Shown one piece after another: positions 29,607 to 40,182 of a stretch of DNA of 63,095 nucleotides. The notes beneath the pieces were generated by a model. It was given only the letters and a program-made list of their open reading frames with translations, ran no database searches and was not told the DNA's origin. The translations under genes were made by a program, and so were the position numbers. The DNA is from an uncultured Enterococcus sp. GTDB taxonomy: Bacteria; Bacillota; Bacilli; Lactobacillales; Enterococcaceae. The stretch is taken from assembly GCF_913775425.1 (NCBI RefSeq), contig NZ_CAJYIS010000067.1, positions 1 through 63,095 on the forward strand, written 5' to 3'. Numbering within the stretch: the first letter of the stretch is position 1; each line of letters starts with the position of its first letter.

Positions 29607-30983
29607 ATGAATGCTGACCCTGATAGTCAGTCGCTTTTAGCGCAAATTTTATTATTAGTTATCTTAACGTTGATCAATGCGTTTTTTGCTGCAGCCGAGA
29701 TCTCGATGGTTTCGATCAACAAAAATCGAGTGGAACAAAAAGCCGAAGAAGGGAATATAAAGTCAAAAAAATTACTTAAAATATTGAATAATCCAACCAA
29801 CTTTTTATCGACGATCCAAGTCGGGATTACTCTAGTCAATATTTTATCTGGTGCGGCGTTGGCCGAAAGTTTGACTGCCAAATTGACTCCACTTTTAGGA
29901 ACGGGTACAGCTGCGAGAAGTTTAGCTAATTTAATTGTATTGGCCGCTTTAACTTATGTATCTATCGTATTTGGAGAGTTGTATCCAAAACGAATCGCTT
30001 TAAATAAATCTGAAGAAGTTGCTCAAGCTACTTCAGGCATCATTCGTGTGTTGGGTACAGTGATGACACCCTTTGTTTGGTTCTTATCTGCATCGACCTC
30101 GCTTTTATCTAAATTGACACCGATGAAGTTTGACGATGAGGATTCAAAAATGACGCGTGATGAGATGCGCTATATGCTTGAAACAGAAGGCGTCTTAGAA
30201 GATGATGAATTAGAAATGTTGCAAGGTGTCTTTTCTTTAGATACCAAAGTGGCACGAGAAGTGATGGTCCCAAGAACGGATGCGTTTATGATCGATATCA
30301 ATGATCCAATGGAAGAAAGTTTAGAAGCCATGCTAGCGGAAAACTATTCTCGTATTCCTGTCTACAATGAAGATAAGGATAAGATCGTTGGTGTGATACA
30401 CACTAAAAATTTACTAAAAGTCGCATTTCAAGTTGGGTTTGATCAATTGAACCTACAATCGATTTTACAAGAGCCGTTATTTGTTCCTGAAACGGTCTTT
30501 ATTGATGATTTATTATATGAATTAAAACGAACACAAAATCAAATGGCGATCTTATTAGATGAATATGGTGGTGTCGTTGGAATTGTGACACTGGAAGATT
30601 TACTAGAAGAGATCGTTGGTGAAATCGATGACGAAACGGATGAAGTCGAGAATCTTTATGAAAAAATCAATGATCAAGAGTATCTGATCCAAGGACGGAT
30701 GTTGATTGAAGACTTCAATGAAGTCTTTGAGACCACGTTGCATATGTCGGATGTCGATACGATGGCCGGCTATTTGATCACCGCACTTGGTACGATTCCA
30801 GACAAAGATGAAAAATTATCGTTTGAAATTGATCATTTGACCTTGATCACAGAAGAGATGGAAGGCAGTCGGGTATTAAAAATCCGAGTGATCTTTTCAA
30901 AAGATGAAGAAAAAGAAATCGAACCTGAAGAGGAACGCCGCTTTTTCAAAAAAGAATTTGATGATGATGAACCTCGTCGTTAA
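29607..30983 (+). CDS. CNNM/HlyC-type membrane protein with CBS domains
   Basis: The 458-residue protein has the DUF21 (CNNM) membrane domain (about 1-200, four helices, with AALAESLTAKLTPLL and VFGELYPKRIALNKSE), two CBS domains (about 210-340, starting VMVPRTDAFMIDINDP, with GVVGIVTLEDLLEEIVGEIDDE) and a C-terminal CorC_HlyC domain (about 355-440). Family members handle Mg2+ efflux or homeostasis; older annotations as hemolysins are not well founded. AAGGAGAG precedes the ATG. The tail ends in a charged, Glu-rich stretch. Confidence 0.93.
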   Translation: MNADPDSQSLLAQILLLVILTLINAFFAAAEISMVSINKNRVEQKAEEGNIKSKKLLKILNNPTNFLSTIQVGITLVNILSGAALAESLTAKLTPLLGTGTAARSLANLIVLAALTYVSIVFGELYPKRIALNKSEEVAQATSGIIRVLGTVMTPFVWFLSASTSLLSKLTPMKFDDEDSKMTRDEMRYMLETEGVLEDDELEMLQGVFSLDTKVAREVMVPRTDAFMIDINDPMEESLEAMLAENYSRIPVYNEDKDKIVGVIHTKNLLKVAFQVGFDQLNLQSILQEPLFVPETVFIDDLLYELKRTQNQMAILLDEYGGVVGIVTLEDLLEEIVGEIDDETDEVENLYEKINDQEYLIQGRMLIEDFNEVFETTLHMSDVDTMAGYLITALGTIPDKDEKLSFEIDHLTLITEEMEGSRVLKIRVIFSKDEEKEIEPEEERRFFKKEFDDDEPRR

Positions 30984-31013
30984 AAGAAGAAGCCATGTGC
31001 TTCTTCTTTTTTT
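30982..31013 (+). terminator. Terminator after the CNNM gene
   Basis: AAAAGAAGAAGC pairs perfectly with GCTTCTTCTTTT across CATGT, followed by more T. Confidence 0.9.
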
Positions 31014-31088
31014 CGTCTTTATTTCATGCTATACTAAACCAGTTGTTACAATTAGATCGAGTAAAAAAAGGAGGATTGTACTCATTTT

Positions 31089-32684
31089 TTGAGTAAAACC
31101 TATATGAAAAACCCAAACTTACATGAACAAGTCGACAGTCGCCGCACTTTTGCGATTATTTCCCATCCGGATGCTGGGAAAACGACAATTACAGAGCAAT
31201 TATTATTATTTGGTGGCGCGATTCGTCAAGCTGGTACCGTAAAAGGAAAAAAGACCGGTAATTTTGCAAAATCCGACTGGATGGAAATCGAAAAACAACG
31301 TGGGATCTCGGTAACCAGTTCAGTGATGCAATTTGATTATCAAAACAAACGAGTGAATATTTTAGATACTCCTGGGCATGAAGATTTCTCAGAAGATACG
31401 TATCGTACCTTGATGGCTGTTGACAGTGCGGTCATGGTGATCGATAGCGCAAAAGGGATCGAAGCACAAACGAAAAAATTATTCCAAGTTGTCAAAAAAC
31501 GTGGAATCCCGATTTTTACCTTTATCAATAAATTGGACCGTGATGGTCGTGAACCGCTGGAATTACTAGAAGAATTGGAAGATTTATTAAATATCGAATC
31601 GTATCCGATGAACTGGCCGATCGGAATGGGAAAAGGAATGGAAGGTCTTTATGATATCTTTAATGACCGCGTGGAATTGTATCGTCCTGAAAATTACGAT
31701 GGTGAGCGCTTAGTGGCACTTGATGAAAATGGTGAATTGCCGTCAACGCATAAGCTGACCGAAAATAGTGTCTACCAACAAGTACTAGAGGAAGTGGAAC
31801 TATTAAAAGAAGCAGGAGATGAGTTTGATGTAGAGAAGATCACACGTGGTGAACAAACTCCAGTATTCTTTGGTTCGGCATTAACGAACTTTGGTGTGCA
31901 AACATTTTTAGAAACCTTTTTACAGTTTGCCCCAGCGCCACATAGCCATCCAACTGTTGATGGACAAGAAGTTAGTCCATACGAAGAAGATTTTTCAGGA
32001 TTTGTCTTTAAGATTCAAGCCAATATGAATCCAGCCCATCGCGATCGTATCGCCTTTGTTAGAATCTGTTCAGGAACGTTCGAGCGCGGAATGGATGTCA
32101 ACTTACAACGTACAGGGAAAAAAGTAAAATTAAGTAACGTGACACAATTTATGGCTGATGCTCGTGAAAATATTGAAGAAGCTGTAGCAGGAGACATTAT
32201 CGGGGTATATGATACCGGAACGTATCAAATCGGAGATACACTGACAGAAGGGAAATTAAAAGTCGAATACGAAGAATTACCTTCATTTACACCAGAATTG
32301 TTTATGAAAGTTACTGCTAAAAACGTAATGAAGCAAAAATCCTTCCATAAAGGAATTTATCAGCTAGTTCAAGAAGGTGCGATCCAATTATATAAAACCT
32401 ATTTAGCGGATGAATACATTATTGGTGCGGTTGGACAGTTGCAATTTGAAGTCTTCCAATACCGTATGTTAAATGAATACAATTCAGAAGTGATCATGAC
32501 ACCAATGGGCAATAAGATTGCACGATGGATCGATCCAGAAGACTTAGATGAACGAATGAGCTCAAGTCGTAATATTTTAGCGAAAGATCGTTTTGATCAA
32601 CCTTTATTTTTATTTGAAAATCAATTTGCTGAACGTTGGTTTACTGAAAAATATCCTGAAGTCAAACTAAAAACACTACTATAA
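31089..32684 (+). CDS. prfC: Peptide chain release factor 3
   Basis: RF3 is the GTPase that removes RF1 and RF2 from the ribosome after peptide release. The 531-residue protein shows all G motifs: SHPDAGKTT, the switch [17 protein letters not shown] and NKLDRD, then the translation-factor beta domain and the RF3 C-terminal domain ([19 protein letters not shown]). The TTG at 31089 is taken as the start, 13 bases from GGAGG at 31071-31075; the ATG at 31104 is the alternative and loses only 5 residues. A TATACT promoter lies near 31030. Confidence 0.95.
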   Translation: MSKTYMKNPNLHEQVDSRRTFAIISHPDAGKTTITEQLLLFGGAIRQAGTVKGKKTGNFAKSDWMEIEKQRGISVTSSVMQFDYQNKRVNILDTPGHEDFSEDTYRTLMAVDSAVMVIDSAKGIEAQTKKLFQVVKKRGIPIFTFINKLDRDGREPLELLEELEDLLNIESYPMNWPIGMGKGMEGLYDIFNDRVELYRPENYDGERLVALDENGELPSTHKLTENSVYQQVLEEVELLKEAGDEFDVEKITRGEQTPVFFGSALTNFGVQTFLETFLQFAPAPHSHPTVDGQEVSPYEEDFSGFVFKIQANMNPAHRDRIAFVRICSGTFERGMDVNLQRTGKKVKLSNVTQFMADARENIEEAVAGDIIGVYDTGTYQIGDTLTEGKLKVEYEELPSFTPELFMKVTAKNVMKQKSFHKGIYQLVQEGAIQLYKTYLADEYIIGAVGQLQFEVFQYRMLNEYNSEVIMTPMGNKIARWIDPEDLDERMSSSRNILAKDRFDQPLFLFENQFAERWFTEKYPEVKLKTLL

Positions 32685-32685
32685 A

Positions 32686-32728
32686 ATAAATACAGGCTCT
32701 TCTTTAAAGAAGAGCCTGTGTTTATTTT
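32686..32728. terminator. Bidirectional terminator between prfC and the DUF1827 gene
   Basis: ATACAGGCTCTTCTTT pairs with AAAGAAGAGCCTGT plus flanking A/T, essentially perfect over 16 bases. It overlaps the last codons of the convergent gene. Confidence 0.92.
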
Positions 32729-33021
32729 TGTATAGGAATCGAAAGTTCAACCAAGTGTGGTTCTTCAATGATGGTAAAATGTTCTGGATCAAATGTAGCC
32801 GAGGGCATTTTTTTGAAAAAATAATTTTTGATGTCACGAATTTCATTTTTCATAATTGCTCGTTTTTCATTGACCAATAAAATCTCATAATGCGTTGGTG
32901 CGACAGTATAGACGACGGTGATATCACCAGCCGTATAGACTTTCACCATCTCGGCATCTGTGCTTTCAAGTTGCTGCATGACCAGACGCGAATGGCTATT
33001 CGTTACATTGACTAACTTCAT
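32722..33021 (-). CDS. DUF1827 family protein
   Basis: The 99-residue protein resembles the DUF1827 family found in streptococci and enterococci (start MKLVNVTNSHSRLVMQQLESTDAEMVKVYTAG). No signal peptide, membrane segment or catalytic motif is visible, and no function is known for the family. GAGGTGAA lies upstream of the ATG. It is convergent with prfC and followed on the minus strand by the prfC-side terminator. The family assignment is from memory of its conserved N-terminus. Confidence 0.75.
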   Translation of the reverse strand: MKLVNVTNSHSRLVMQQLESTDAEMVKVYTAGDITVVYTVAPTHYEILLVNEKRAIMKNEIRDIKNYFFKKMPSATFDPEHFTIIEEPHLVELSIPIQK

Positions 33022-33115
33022 TACGCTTCACCTCGTTTTGATTGTGTCTAAATGATTCGCTTACATTCTATTACTATTATAATTTTTATTTAGAAAAAGG
33101 GAAAGAAAAAGATTT

Positions 33116-33142
33116 AAAAAGGCTAGATTTTCTAGCCTTTTT
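33116..33142. terminator. Terminator after clpE
   Basis: AAAAAGGCTAGA pairs perfectly with TCTAGCCTTTTT across TTT. It lies just past the clpE stop and is symmetrical. Confidence 0.9.
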
Positions 33143-33149
33143 AAGCAGA

Positions 33150-35342
33150 TCATGCTTCAGTGTCTAAAGAAGTATCTTTTTGTGTGATCTTGATCTCGCC
33201 ATCTTCGGTTACATATGCCGTAAGTTGCGTAACACTTGGATGATCTAGGTAAAACTCAGCGATACTGTCTTCGATCGTATCTTGGATGGTGCGACGCAAG
33301 GGTCTAGCACCCATACTAGGATCATAGCCCAAATCGACTAATTTTTCTTTGACTTCCAATGGAACCTCTACATGCAAATGTTGCGTTTGTAGCAAGTCAT
33401 TGACTTCGTCCAACATCAAATCAACGATCGTTACGAGCATCTCTTTGGTTAAGGCGTTGAACTCGATGATTCCGTCAAAGCGATTTAAAAATTCTGGAGT
33501 AAAGTAGTTTGGAAGCTGATTTAAAATCGAACGTTGTGTCCCAGCTAAACTAGCACCGAAACCAACACTTGCTTCAACGTTACCTGTGCCTGCATTACTT
33601 GTCATAATAATAATCGTATCTTTAAAGCTGACCGTACGCCCTTTAGCATCTGTCAAACGACCATCATCTAGAATTTGTAAAAACATATGCATTACGTCAG
33701 GATGCGCTTTTTCGATTTCATCTAAAAGGATCAAGCTGTAGGGATTTCGACGAACTTTTTCCGTTAATTGTCCTGCTTCTTCATATCCAACATATCCTGG
33801 AGGAGAACCGATCAGTTTTGAGATGCTATGTTTTTCCATATATTCAGACATGTCAAAACGGATCATTGCATCTGTTGAACCAAATAGTTCATCCGCTAAT
33901 TGTTTCGCCAATTCGGTTTTTCCAACACCGGTTGGACCGACAAATAAAAACGAACCGATTGGTCGATTTTTTTTGCCTAACCCGATGCGATTTCGTCGAA
34001 TCGCTTTTGCCACCTTATCGACAGCATCATCTTGGCCGATCACTTGTTTTTTCAAATCATCCGCTAGATTTTTCAATTGTGTTTGCTCTTTTTCTTTTAA
34101 TTCGCCGACTGGAATACCGGTTTGTAACTCGATCAACTGTTCCATCGTTTTTTCAGTAATAACAGGAATTTCTTCATCAGCCAATTGACGGTCTTTTAAT
34201 GTTGTCAATCGATTGATTTGATCACGATAATAAGCAGCTTTTTCAAAGTCTTCTTCTTTAGAAGCTTTTTGTTTTTGTTCTTCTGCATCGGCTAATTTTT
34301 TCTCGATCGTTTTCGGATCAGCAAATTGGATCGTTAGATTTTCTTTTGAACCTGTTTCATCAAGTAAGTCGATTGCTTTATCTGGTAAAAAACGATCTTG
34401 GATATAGCGACTGGATAGTTCTGCCGCAGCACGAATCGCTTCTTCGGTATATTTGACATGATGGTAATCTTCGTATTTTGATTGAATCCCTTTTAATATC
34501 GTGATCGTTTCTTCTATAGAAGGTTCATCGACACGTACAGGTTGCATCCGGCGTTCTAAAGCCGCATCTTTTTCGATGATCCGATACTCATTTAGCGTTG
34601 TCGCACCAACTAATTGGATTTCACCACGCGCTAAAGCAGGTTTTAAAATATTTCCTGCATCTAGATTGCCATCGCCTGTTGCACCAGCACCAACGATCTC
34701 ATGGATTTCATCGATAAATAAGATCACTTGACCATTTTGCTTGATCTCATCCATCAGTTTTTGCATACGTTCTTCAAATTGACCACGAATACCAGTTCCT
34801 TGAACAAGTGAAGCAACGTCAAGTCGAATCACTTCTTTATCTAAAAGTTTTTGGGGAACTTCGTTGTTTACGATTTTTTGTGCCAATCCTTCAACGACAG
34901 CAGTTTTTCCGACACCGGGTTCACCGATCAAAACAGGATTATTTTTGTTGCGACGATTTAAGATCTCGATCACACGCGCGATTTCACGATCACGACCAAT
35001 GACTGGATCGATCTGGCCATCACGTGCAAGTTGTGTGATGTTGCTTCCATATTCTTCTAATAATCCTTTAGGACCATTTTTTCGTGGTGGTTGCCCATTG
35101 AACCCTGATTGTGTAGGTGGGGTTTGTTGAGTGTTTTCTTGTTCCATTCGTTGTGACATTTGTTTAAAGAAATCATCTAAATTTCCAAAGCCAAAAGGAT
35201 CTTGTTGGGCCATACGTGCTCCTTGTTGTTGTTTGATTTTTTGATAGCAACTTTGACAATAGTCGATTTGTGTACGTTGACCGTTGACCGTTGCATATAA
35301 ATGAATTGTTGCTTCATTTTTACCACAGTTTTGACAAAGCAT
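33150..35342 (-). CDS. clpE: ATP-dependent Clp protease ATP-binding subunit ClpE
   Basis: ClpE is a HSP100 AAA+ unfoldase that works with ClpP under heat and protein stress. The ClpE-specific N-terminal zinc finger is visible ([11 protein letters not shown]...DYCQSCYQ). Two AAA+ modules follow: Walker [10 protein letters not shown] with Walker [11 protein letters not shown] in the first, and GPTGVGKTE with [11 protein letters not shown] in the second, separated by a UVR domain ([17 protein letters not shown]). It has 730 residues. The start at 35342 directly precedes the Cys motif; the longer frame is not supported. A CtsR box lies upstream. Confidence 0.95.
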   Translation of the reverse strand: MLCQNCGKNEATIHLYATVNGQRTQIDYCQSCYQKIKQQQGARMAQQDPFGFGNLDDFFKQMSQRMEQENTQQTPPTQSGFNGQPPRKNGPKGLLEEYGSNITQLARDGQIDPVIGRDREIARVIEILNRRNKNNPVLIGEPGVGKTAVVEGLAQKIVNNEVPQKLLDKEVIRLDVASLVQGTGIRGQFEERMQKLMDEIKQNGQVILFIDEIHEIVGAGATGDGNLDAGNILKPALARGEIQLVGATTLNEYRIIEKDAALERRMQPVRVDEPSIEETITILKGIQSKYEDYHHVKYTEEAIRAAAELSSRYIQDRFLPDKAIDLLDETGSKENLTIQFADPKTIEKKLADAEEQKQKASKEEDFEKAAYYRDQINRLTTLKDRQLADEEIPVITEKTMEQLIELQTGIPVGELKEKEQTQLKNLADDLKKQVIGQDDAVDKVAKAIRRNRIGLGKKNRPIGSFLFVGPTGVGKTELAKQLADELFGSTDAMIRFDMSEYMEKHSISKLIGSPPGYVGYEEAGQLTEKVRRNPYSLILLDEIEKAHPDVMHMFLQILDDGRLTDAKGRTVSFKDTIIIMTSNAGTGNVEASVGFGASLAGTQRSILNQLPNYFTPEFLNRFDGIIEFNALTKEMLVTIVDLMLDEVNDLLQTQHLHVEVPLEVKEKLVDLGYDPSMGARPLRRTIQDTIEDSIAEFYLDHPSVTQLTAYVTEDGEIKITQKDTSLDTEA

Positions 35343-35392
35343 AGATTCACAACCTTTCATGAATAATGGCGCAATAAATGTCAAAGAAATCA

Positions 35393-35409
35393 TTGACCAA
35401 TATTGACCT
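35393..35409 (-). promoter_or_regulatory. CtsR operator upstream of clpE
   Basis: On the minus strand AGGTCAA-TAT-TGGTCAA matches the CtsR tandem heptamer (GGTCAAA-NAN-GGTCAAA) closely. It lies just downstream of a -10 TATAAT (35418-35423) with a TTGCGT -35 16 bases before it (35440-35445), where CtsR would block transcription. Confidence 0.82.
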
Positions 35410-35555
35410 TTAGAATTATTATACTGATTTTTTGAACAGACGCAAGTATTTGGATTCGTCTCATTTTTCGAATTTTTATTTGAAAAATTATGTAAAAATA
35501 TTCTGTCTTTTTTCTTAATTTGGGCGGAAAAATCATAAATATCTTAGTAAAACGG

Positions 35556-35584
35556 TTGTCTAATAAGTCAAAAGATGGTAATCT
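35556..35584 (+). promoter_or_regulatory. ptsHI promoter with a candidate cre downstream
   Basis: TTGTCT (35556-35561), a 17-base spacer and TAATCT (35579-35584) form a good sigma-A promoter. TGAAAGGGTTAACG at 35592-35605 matches the cre consensus at 12 of 14 positions, just after the likely start of transcription. The promoter is well supported; the cre site is tentative. Confidence 0.6.
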
Positions 35585-35668
35585 AAACAATTGAAAGGGT
35601 TAACGTTTTTTAAATTACGAAAACCCTAACAAAAATATTATTCGTTGAATAAAGGAGATTGATTAATT

Positions 35669-35935
35669 ATGGAAAAGAAAGAATTTCACGTAGTTGCTGA
35701 AACAGGGATCCACGCACGTCCAGCTACATTATTAGTACAAACAGCTAGCAAATTTAGCTCAGATGTAAACTTAGAATACAAAGGTAAATCTGTAAACTTG
35801 AAATCAATCATGGGCGTTATGTCTTTAGGTGTTGGTCAAGGTTCTGACGTTACAATCACTGCAGAAGGCGCAGACGAAGCAGACGCAATTGCTGCAATCG
35901 CTGAAACTATGCAAAAGGAAGGTTTATCTGAATAA
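35669..35935 (+). CDS. ptsH: Phosphocarrier protein HPr
   Basis: HPr passes phosphate from enzyme I to the sugar-specific IIA proteins and, when phosphorylated on Ser46, is the CcpA corepressor. The 88-residue protein has His15 in [10 protein letters not shown] and Ser46 in [20 protein letters not shown] precedes the ATG. It overlaps ptsI by 1 base (TAATG), giving tight coupling. A single promoter upstream serves both genes. Confidence 0.98.
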   Translation: MEKKEFHVVAETGIHARPATLLVQTASKFSSDVNLEYKGKSVNLKSIMGVMSLGVGQGSDVTITAEGADEADAIAAIAETMQKEGLSE

Positions 35936-37662
35936 TGGTTGATATGCTAAAAGGAATTGCAGCTAGTGATGGCGTTGCCGTTGCAAAGGCGTACCTATTA
36001 GTTCAACCTGATTTATCGTTTTCTAAAGTAACTGTAGACGATACAGATGCTGAAGCAAAACGTTTGGATGATGCCTTATCAAAGTCAACTGAAGAATTAC
36101 AATTTATCCGTGATAAAGCGGCACAAACTTTAGGTGAAGCAGAAGCACAAGTGTTTGATGCTCACTTAATGGTATTGAGCGATCCTGAGATGGTTGGACA
36201 AATCAAACAAAACATTTCAGATAACAAAGTCAATGCTGAATCAGCATTAACTGAAGTTACGAATATGTATATTGGGATGTTCGAAGCAATGGAAGATAAT
36301 GCTTACATGCAAGAACGTGCTGCAGATATTCGCGACGTAACAAAACGCGTGTTAGCACACTTATTGCAAGTAACATTACCAAACCCTTCAATGATCAATG
36401 AAGAAGTAATCGTTGTCGCACACGATTTAACACCTAGTGATACAGCTCAGCTAGATCGCAATTTTGTTAAAGCGTTTGTAACTGATATCGGTGGCCGTAC
36501 ATCGCATTCTGCGATCATGGCTCGTTCTTTAGAAATTCCGGCAATCGTTGGAACAATGGAGATCACTGATAAAGTTGCGGCAAATCAAATGCTTGCAGTA
36601 AACGGGATCACAGGTGATGTGATCTTAGATCCTACTGAAGAGCAAAAAGCAGAGTTTATCGCTGCTGGTGACGCTTACGCTGCGCAAAAAGCAGAGTGGG
36701 AAAAACTAAAACATGCCAAAACAGTTACAGCTGATGGCAAACATTTTGAACTTGCAGCAAATATTGGAACACCTAAAGATTTAACAGGTGTAAACAATAA
36801 TGGTGCTGAAGCAGTTGGATTGTATCGTACAGAATTCTTATACATGGATTCTCCAGATTTTCCTACTGAAGAAGATCAATATGTAGCTTACAAAGCGGTA
36901 TTGGAAGGTATGGACGGTAAACCGGTTGTGGTACGTACAATGGATATCGGTGGGGATAAAGAGTTACCATACTTGACATTACCACACGAGATGAATCCTT
37001 TCTTAGGATATCGCGCACTACGTATCAGCTTGTCTAGCTTAGGTGAAGACATGTTCCGTACGCAATTACGTGCGTTGCTACGTGCTTCTGTACATGGTAA
37101 TTTACGTATTATGTTCCCAATGGTCGCAACAATGGGCGAGTTCCGTTCTGCGAAAGCTCTTTATAACGAAGAGCGCCAAAAATTAATCGATGAAGGTGTT
37201 GCAGTAGCAGACCACATCGAAGTAGGGATCATGATCGAAATTCCAGCAGCAGCTGTAATTGCAGACAAATTTGCTAAAGAAGTTGACTTCTTTAGTATTG
37301 GAACAAATGATTTGATCCAATATACTATGGCAGCGGACCGTATGAACGAACGCGTTTCTTACCTATATCAACCATACAACCCTTCAATCTTACGTCTGAT
37401 CAAACACGTTGTGGAATCAGCGCATAAAGAAGGCAAATGGGCTGGTATGTGTGGAGAAATGGCTGGAGATCAAACAGCAGTTCCACTACTTATGGGAATT
37501 GGTTTAGACGAATTTTCAATGAGCGCAACGTCTATTTTGAAAACGCGTAGCTTAATGAAACGTTTAGATACGACCAAAATGAAAGAATTAGCAGATCGTG
37601 CGTTGAATGATTGCGATACGATGGAAGAAGTAGAAGCATTAGTTGCGGAATACTTGGCTTAA
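35935..37662 (+). CDS. ptsI: Phosphoenolpyruvate-protein phosphotransferase (enzyme I)
   Basis: Enzyme I takes phosphate from PEP and gives it to HPr, the first step of all PTS sugar uptake. The active-site His is in [23 protein letters not shown] near residue 190. The PEP-binding barrel shows [41 protein letters not shown] and the Cys-containing [11 protein letters not shown]. Length 575 is standard. It is followed by a strong terminator. Confidence 0.98.
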   Translation: MVDMLKGIAASDGVAVAKAYLLVQPDLSFSKVTVDDTDAEAKRLDDALSKSTEELQFIRDKAAQTLGEAEAQVFDAHLMVLSDPEMVGQIKQNISDNKVNAESALTEVTNMYIGMFEAMEDNAYMQERAADIRDVTKRVLAHLLQVTLPNPSMINEEVIVVAHDLTPSDTAQLDRNFVKAFVTDIGGRTSHSAIMARSLEIPAIVGTMEITDKVAANQMLAVNGITGDVILDPTEEQKAEFIAAGDAYAAQKAEWEKLKHAKTVTADGKHFELAANIGTPKDLTGVNNNGAEAVGLYRTEFLYMDSPDFPTEEDQYVAYKAVLEGMDGKPVVVRTMDIGGDKELPYLTLPHEMNPFLGYRALRISLSSLGEDMFRTQLRALLRASVHGNLRIMFPMVATMGEFRSAKALYNEERQKLIDEGVAVADHIEVGIMIEIPAAAVIADKFAKEVDFFSIGTNDLIQYTMAADRMNERVSYLYQPYNPSILRLIKHVVESAHKEGKWAGMCGEMAGDQTAVPLLMGIGLDEFSMSATSILKTRSLMKRLDTTKMKELADRALNDCDTMEEVEALVAEYLA

Positions 37663-37671
37663 TTCAAAGTT

Positions 37672-37708
37672 AAAAGAGCGGCTTTCTTTACAGAAAGTCG
37701 TTCTTTTT
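37672..37708 (+). terminator. Terminator after ptsI
   Basis: AAGAGCGGCTTTCT pairs with AGAAAGTCGTTCTT (two G-T) across TTAC, followed by a T run. Confidence 0.85.
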
Positions 37709-37762
37709 TTACATAAAACACGAAGAATCCTTCATAAGTCCTACGTACAATCAAGTGAGCTA

Positions 37763-37771
37763 TGCTATAAT
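37763..37771 (+). promoter_or_regulatory. Extended -10 promoter for the glycosyltransferase pair
   Basis: TGCTATAAT is a perfect extended -10, about 57 bases before the first gene. The leader contains a small ATTCTC/GAGAAT hairpin near 37789-37801. Confidence 0.6.
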
Positions 37772-37827
37772 GAACAGTGAACATTCTCCTTGTGTGAGAA
37801 TCAACCTGAAATTAGGAAGGAAATCAT

Positions 37828-38865
37828 ATGCTTAAGATCACAATGTTTTCAAAAGCAGATAAAGTAAAAGGACAAGGAGTAGGAAGTGCATATATTGAAT
37901 TGATCAATATGCTGAATGAACGCTTTAAAAAAGAATTTTTGATCAACATCAATACTTGGAATAAAGCCGATATTTCGCATTATCATACCGTAAATTTTCC
38001 TTTTTATTTATCCACGTTTTTTAAAAAGCAACGTGGCGTAAGAATTGGCTATGTTCATTTCTTGCCAGAGACGTTAAAAGGCAGTATCGAACTATTTGCA
38101 CCTTTTCAAAAGATATTTGAGTGGTACGTGTTAGATTTTTATCGACGAATGGATGAATTAGTGGTCGTAAATCCTAGTTTTATTCCAGAATTAGTCAAAG
38201 CAGGCTGTCCTGAAGAAAAAATCACGTATATCCCTAATTTTGTATCCAATACGGTATTTTATGAAAAGACAGCCAGCGAAAAAGAAGCATTACGCCAAAA
38301 ATACGGTTTTTCAGATACGCAGTTTATTGTTTTAGGTGTAGGCCAAATCCAAAAACGAAAAGGGTTAGATGATTTTATTCAACTGGCCAAAGATAATCCA
38401 GATATAACCTTTGTCTGGGCCGGGGGCTTTTCTTTTGGTAAAATGACAGACGGTTATGAAGAGTATGAAAAAGTCTATAAACACCCACCTCAGAACCTGA
38501 TTTTTCCAGGGATCATCGAGCGTGAGGAATTGGTGGACTATTATAATTTATGTGACGTATTTCTACTGCCTTCTTATAATGAATTGTTTCCGATGAGCAT
38601 TTTAGAAGCGTTCAATTGTGGAACACCGGTGATGGTTAGAGAATTAGAATTGTATCAGTCGGTCATCAAAGGCTATTATATTGGATGCCAAGATCGATCA
38701 GATATGCAAGAAGCGTTACGTCGTTTTAAAAATGAGCCTTCATTATTGGATGCTTTTGAAGAAAAATCACGACAAGCCGCACGTTATTATTCCAAAGAAC
38801 ACGTTGCGCAAATTTGGTATGAGTACTATACAAAAATGGTGGAAACATACCGTAAATCGAATTAA
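37828..38865 (+). CDS. GT4 glycosyltransferase, BgsA/LafB-like (second glycolipid sugar)
   Basis: The 345-residue protein is a GT-B fold enzyme of family GT4. It has the C-terminal donor motif SYNELFPMSILEAFNCGTP (the E-x7-E pattern) and the strand FIVLGVGQIQKRKGLDDFI. Together with the next gene it matches the enterococcal bgsA-bgsB / listerial lafB-lafA pair, which builds the diglycosyl-diacylglycerol anchor for lipoteichoic acid. I assign it as the second-sugar transferase from gene order and the absence of a DAG-glucosyltransferase N-terminus; this is inference. Confidence 0.8.
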   Translation: MLKITMFSKADKVKGQGVGSAYIELINMLNERFKKEFLININTWNKADISHYHTVNFPFYLSTFFKKQRGVRIGYVHFLPETLKGSIELFAPFQKIFEWYVLDFYRRMDELVVVNPSFIPELVKAGCPEEKITYIPNFVSNTVFYEKTASEKEALRQKYGFSDTQFIVLGVGQIQKRKGLDDFIQLAKDNPDITFVWAGGFSFGKMTDGYEEYEKVYKHPPQNLIFPGIIEREELVDYYNLCDVFLLPSYNELFPMSILEAFNCGTPVMVRELELYQSVIKGYYIGCQDRSDMQEALRRFKNEPSLLDAFEEKSRQAARYYSKEHVAQIWYEYYTKMVETYRKSN

Positions 38866-38883
38866 GAGTCGGAGGGAGAAGAG

Positions 38884-40116
38884 TTGAAGGTTGGATTTTT
38901 TACAGACACCTATTTTCCACAAGTTAGTGGTGTGGCCACTTCGATCAAAACATTAAAAGACCAGCTCGAAGCAAATGGTCACCAAGTGTATATTTTTACG
39001 ACTACTGATCCGCATGCACCAAAGTTTGAAGAAGGCGTGATCCGCATGCCAAGTGTACCTTTTGTTTCATTTAAAGATCGTCGAATCGTAGTTAGAGGGA
39101 TGTGGTATGCGTATTTGATCGCCAAAGAATTGCAACTTGATCTGATTCATACACATACTGAGTTTGGTACTGGTATTTTAGGGAAAATGGTTGGGAAAAA
39201 ATTGAAAATACCGGTAGTCCATACGTATCACACGATGTATGAAGATTACTTACATTACGTAGCAAAGGGAAAAGTCTTACGGCCAGCACATGTCAAATAT
39301 TTTTCACGTCTATTTGTCAATCATTCGACTGGCGTTGTCTGCCCAAGCGAACGTGTGATCAAGACCTTGCGTGAATATGGGGTTTCCATTCCAATGCGGA
39401 TCATTCCGACAGGGATCGAGATTGAGCGGTTTAAGCGTCCAGATATTACGCCAGCTATGAAAACACAACTTCGAACAACGTTAGGTCTGACAAGTCAGCA
39501 TATCATGTTGTTGTCGTTAAGCCGCTTATCGTATGAAAAAAATATTCAAGCGATCTTACATGGTATGCCCGAAATATTAGCCGCTAATCCGCTTATTCGT
39601 CTCGTGATCGTTGGTGATGGACCTTATAAAAGCCGCTTAGAAGAGATCATTGCGACTTATGGTATTGAAGATTCGATTATTTTTGTAGGTGAGGTTCCAA
39701 ACAAAGAAGTTGCGCTTTATTATCATGCAGCAGATTATTTTGTGAGCACGTCGACCTCGGAAACACAAGGGTTGACGTATACCGAAGCGATGGCAGCTGG
39801 GTTGCCACTAATAGTAGAAGGAAATGATTATTTAAATCATTTGATCGATGATGAAAGTTTAGGGACGACGTTTGCTACTGATGCGGATTTTTCCCAAACG
39901 GTGCTAGATTATATCAAACGAAAACTTCCAGCTCAGCCAGAAGTTTGCCAACGAAAATTACACGAAATTTCAGCAGAACAATTCGGACAAGCGATGATCC
40001 ATTTTTATCAAGATATGATTGCGTTAAAACAAAAAGAACGAACTGTAGAGACTAAAGAAATCGCGATGAAAAAGATCAAGTTTAAATTAAGTAGTTCGAA
40101 ACGATCCGGACAATAA
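38884..40116 (+). CDS. GT4 glycosyltransferase, 1,2-diacylglycerol 3-glucosyltransferase-like (BgsB/LafA)
   Basis: The 410-residue protein begins MKVGFFTDTYFPQVSGVATSIKTL, the typical start of DAG glucosyltransferases, with HTHTEFGTG and VVHTYHTMYEDYLHYVAKGK in the acceptor domain and STSETQGLTYTEAMAAGLP in the donor domain. It should make monoglucosyl-diacylglycerol at the membrane, the first step of LTA anchor synthesis. The start is TTG at 38884, 6-10 bases after GGAGGGAGAAG. A basic tail (KKIKFKLSSSKRSGQ) may help membrane binding. Confidence 0.86.
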   Translation: MKVGFFTDTYFPQVSGVATSIKTLKDQLEANGHQVYIFTTTDPHAPKFEEGVIRMPSVPFVSFKDRRIVVRGMWYAYLIAKELQLDLIHTHTEFGTGILGKMVGKKLKIPVVHTYHTMYEDYLHYVAKGKVLRPAHVKYFSRLFVNHSTGVVCPSERVIKTLREYGVSIPMRIIPTGIEIERFKRPDITPAMKTQLRTTLGLTSQHIMLLSLSRLSYEKNIQAILHGMPEILAANPLIRLVIVGDGPYKSRLEEIIATYGIEDSIIFVGEVPNKEVALYYHAADYFVSTSTSETQGLTYTEAMAAGLPLIVEGNDYLNHLIDDESLGTTFATDADFSQTVLDYIKRKLPAQPEVCQRKLHEISAEQFGQAMIHFYQDMIALKQKERTVETKEIAMKKIKFKLSSSKRSGQ

Positions 40117-40123
40117 TAATATG

Positions 40124-40169
40124 AAACACTACGTGACCAGTGGTATACTGATGGCGTAGTGTTTATTTT
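40124..40169 (+). terminator. Hairpin with an embedded promoter between the GT and dehydrogenase genes
   Basis: AAACACTACG (40124-40133) pairs perfectly with CGTAGTGTTT (40155-40164), followed by ATTTTT. The 21-base loop contains TGGTATACT, an extended -10 (40141-40149). It could end the upstream transcript and start the next from the same element. Confidence 0.6.
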
Positions 40170-40182
40170 TGGAGGGATGAAA

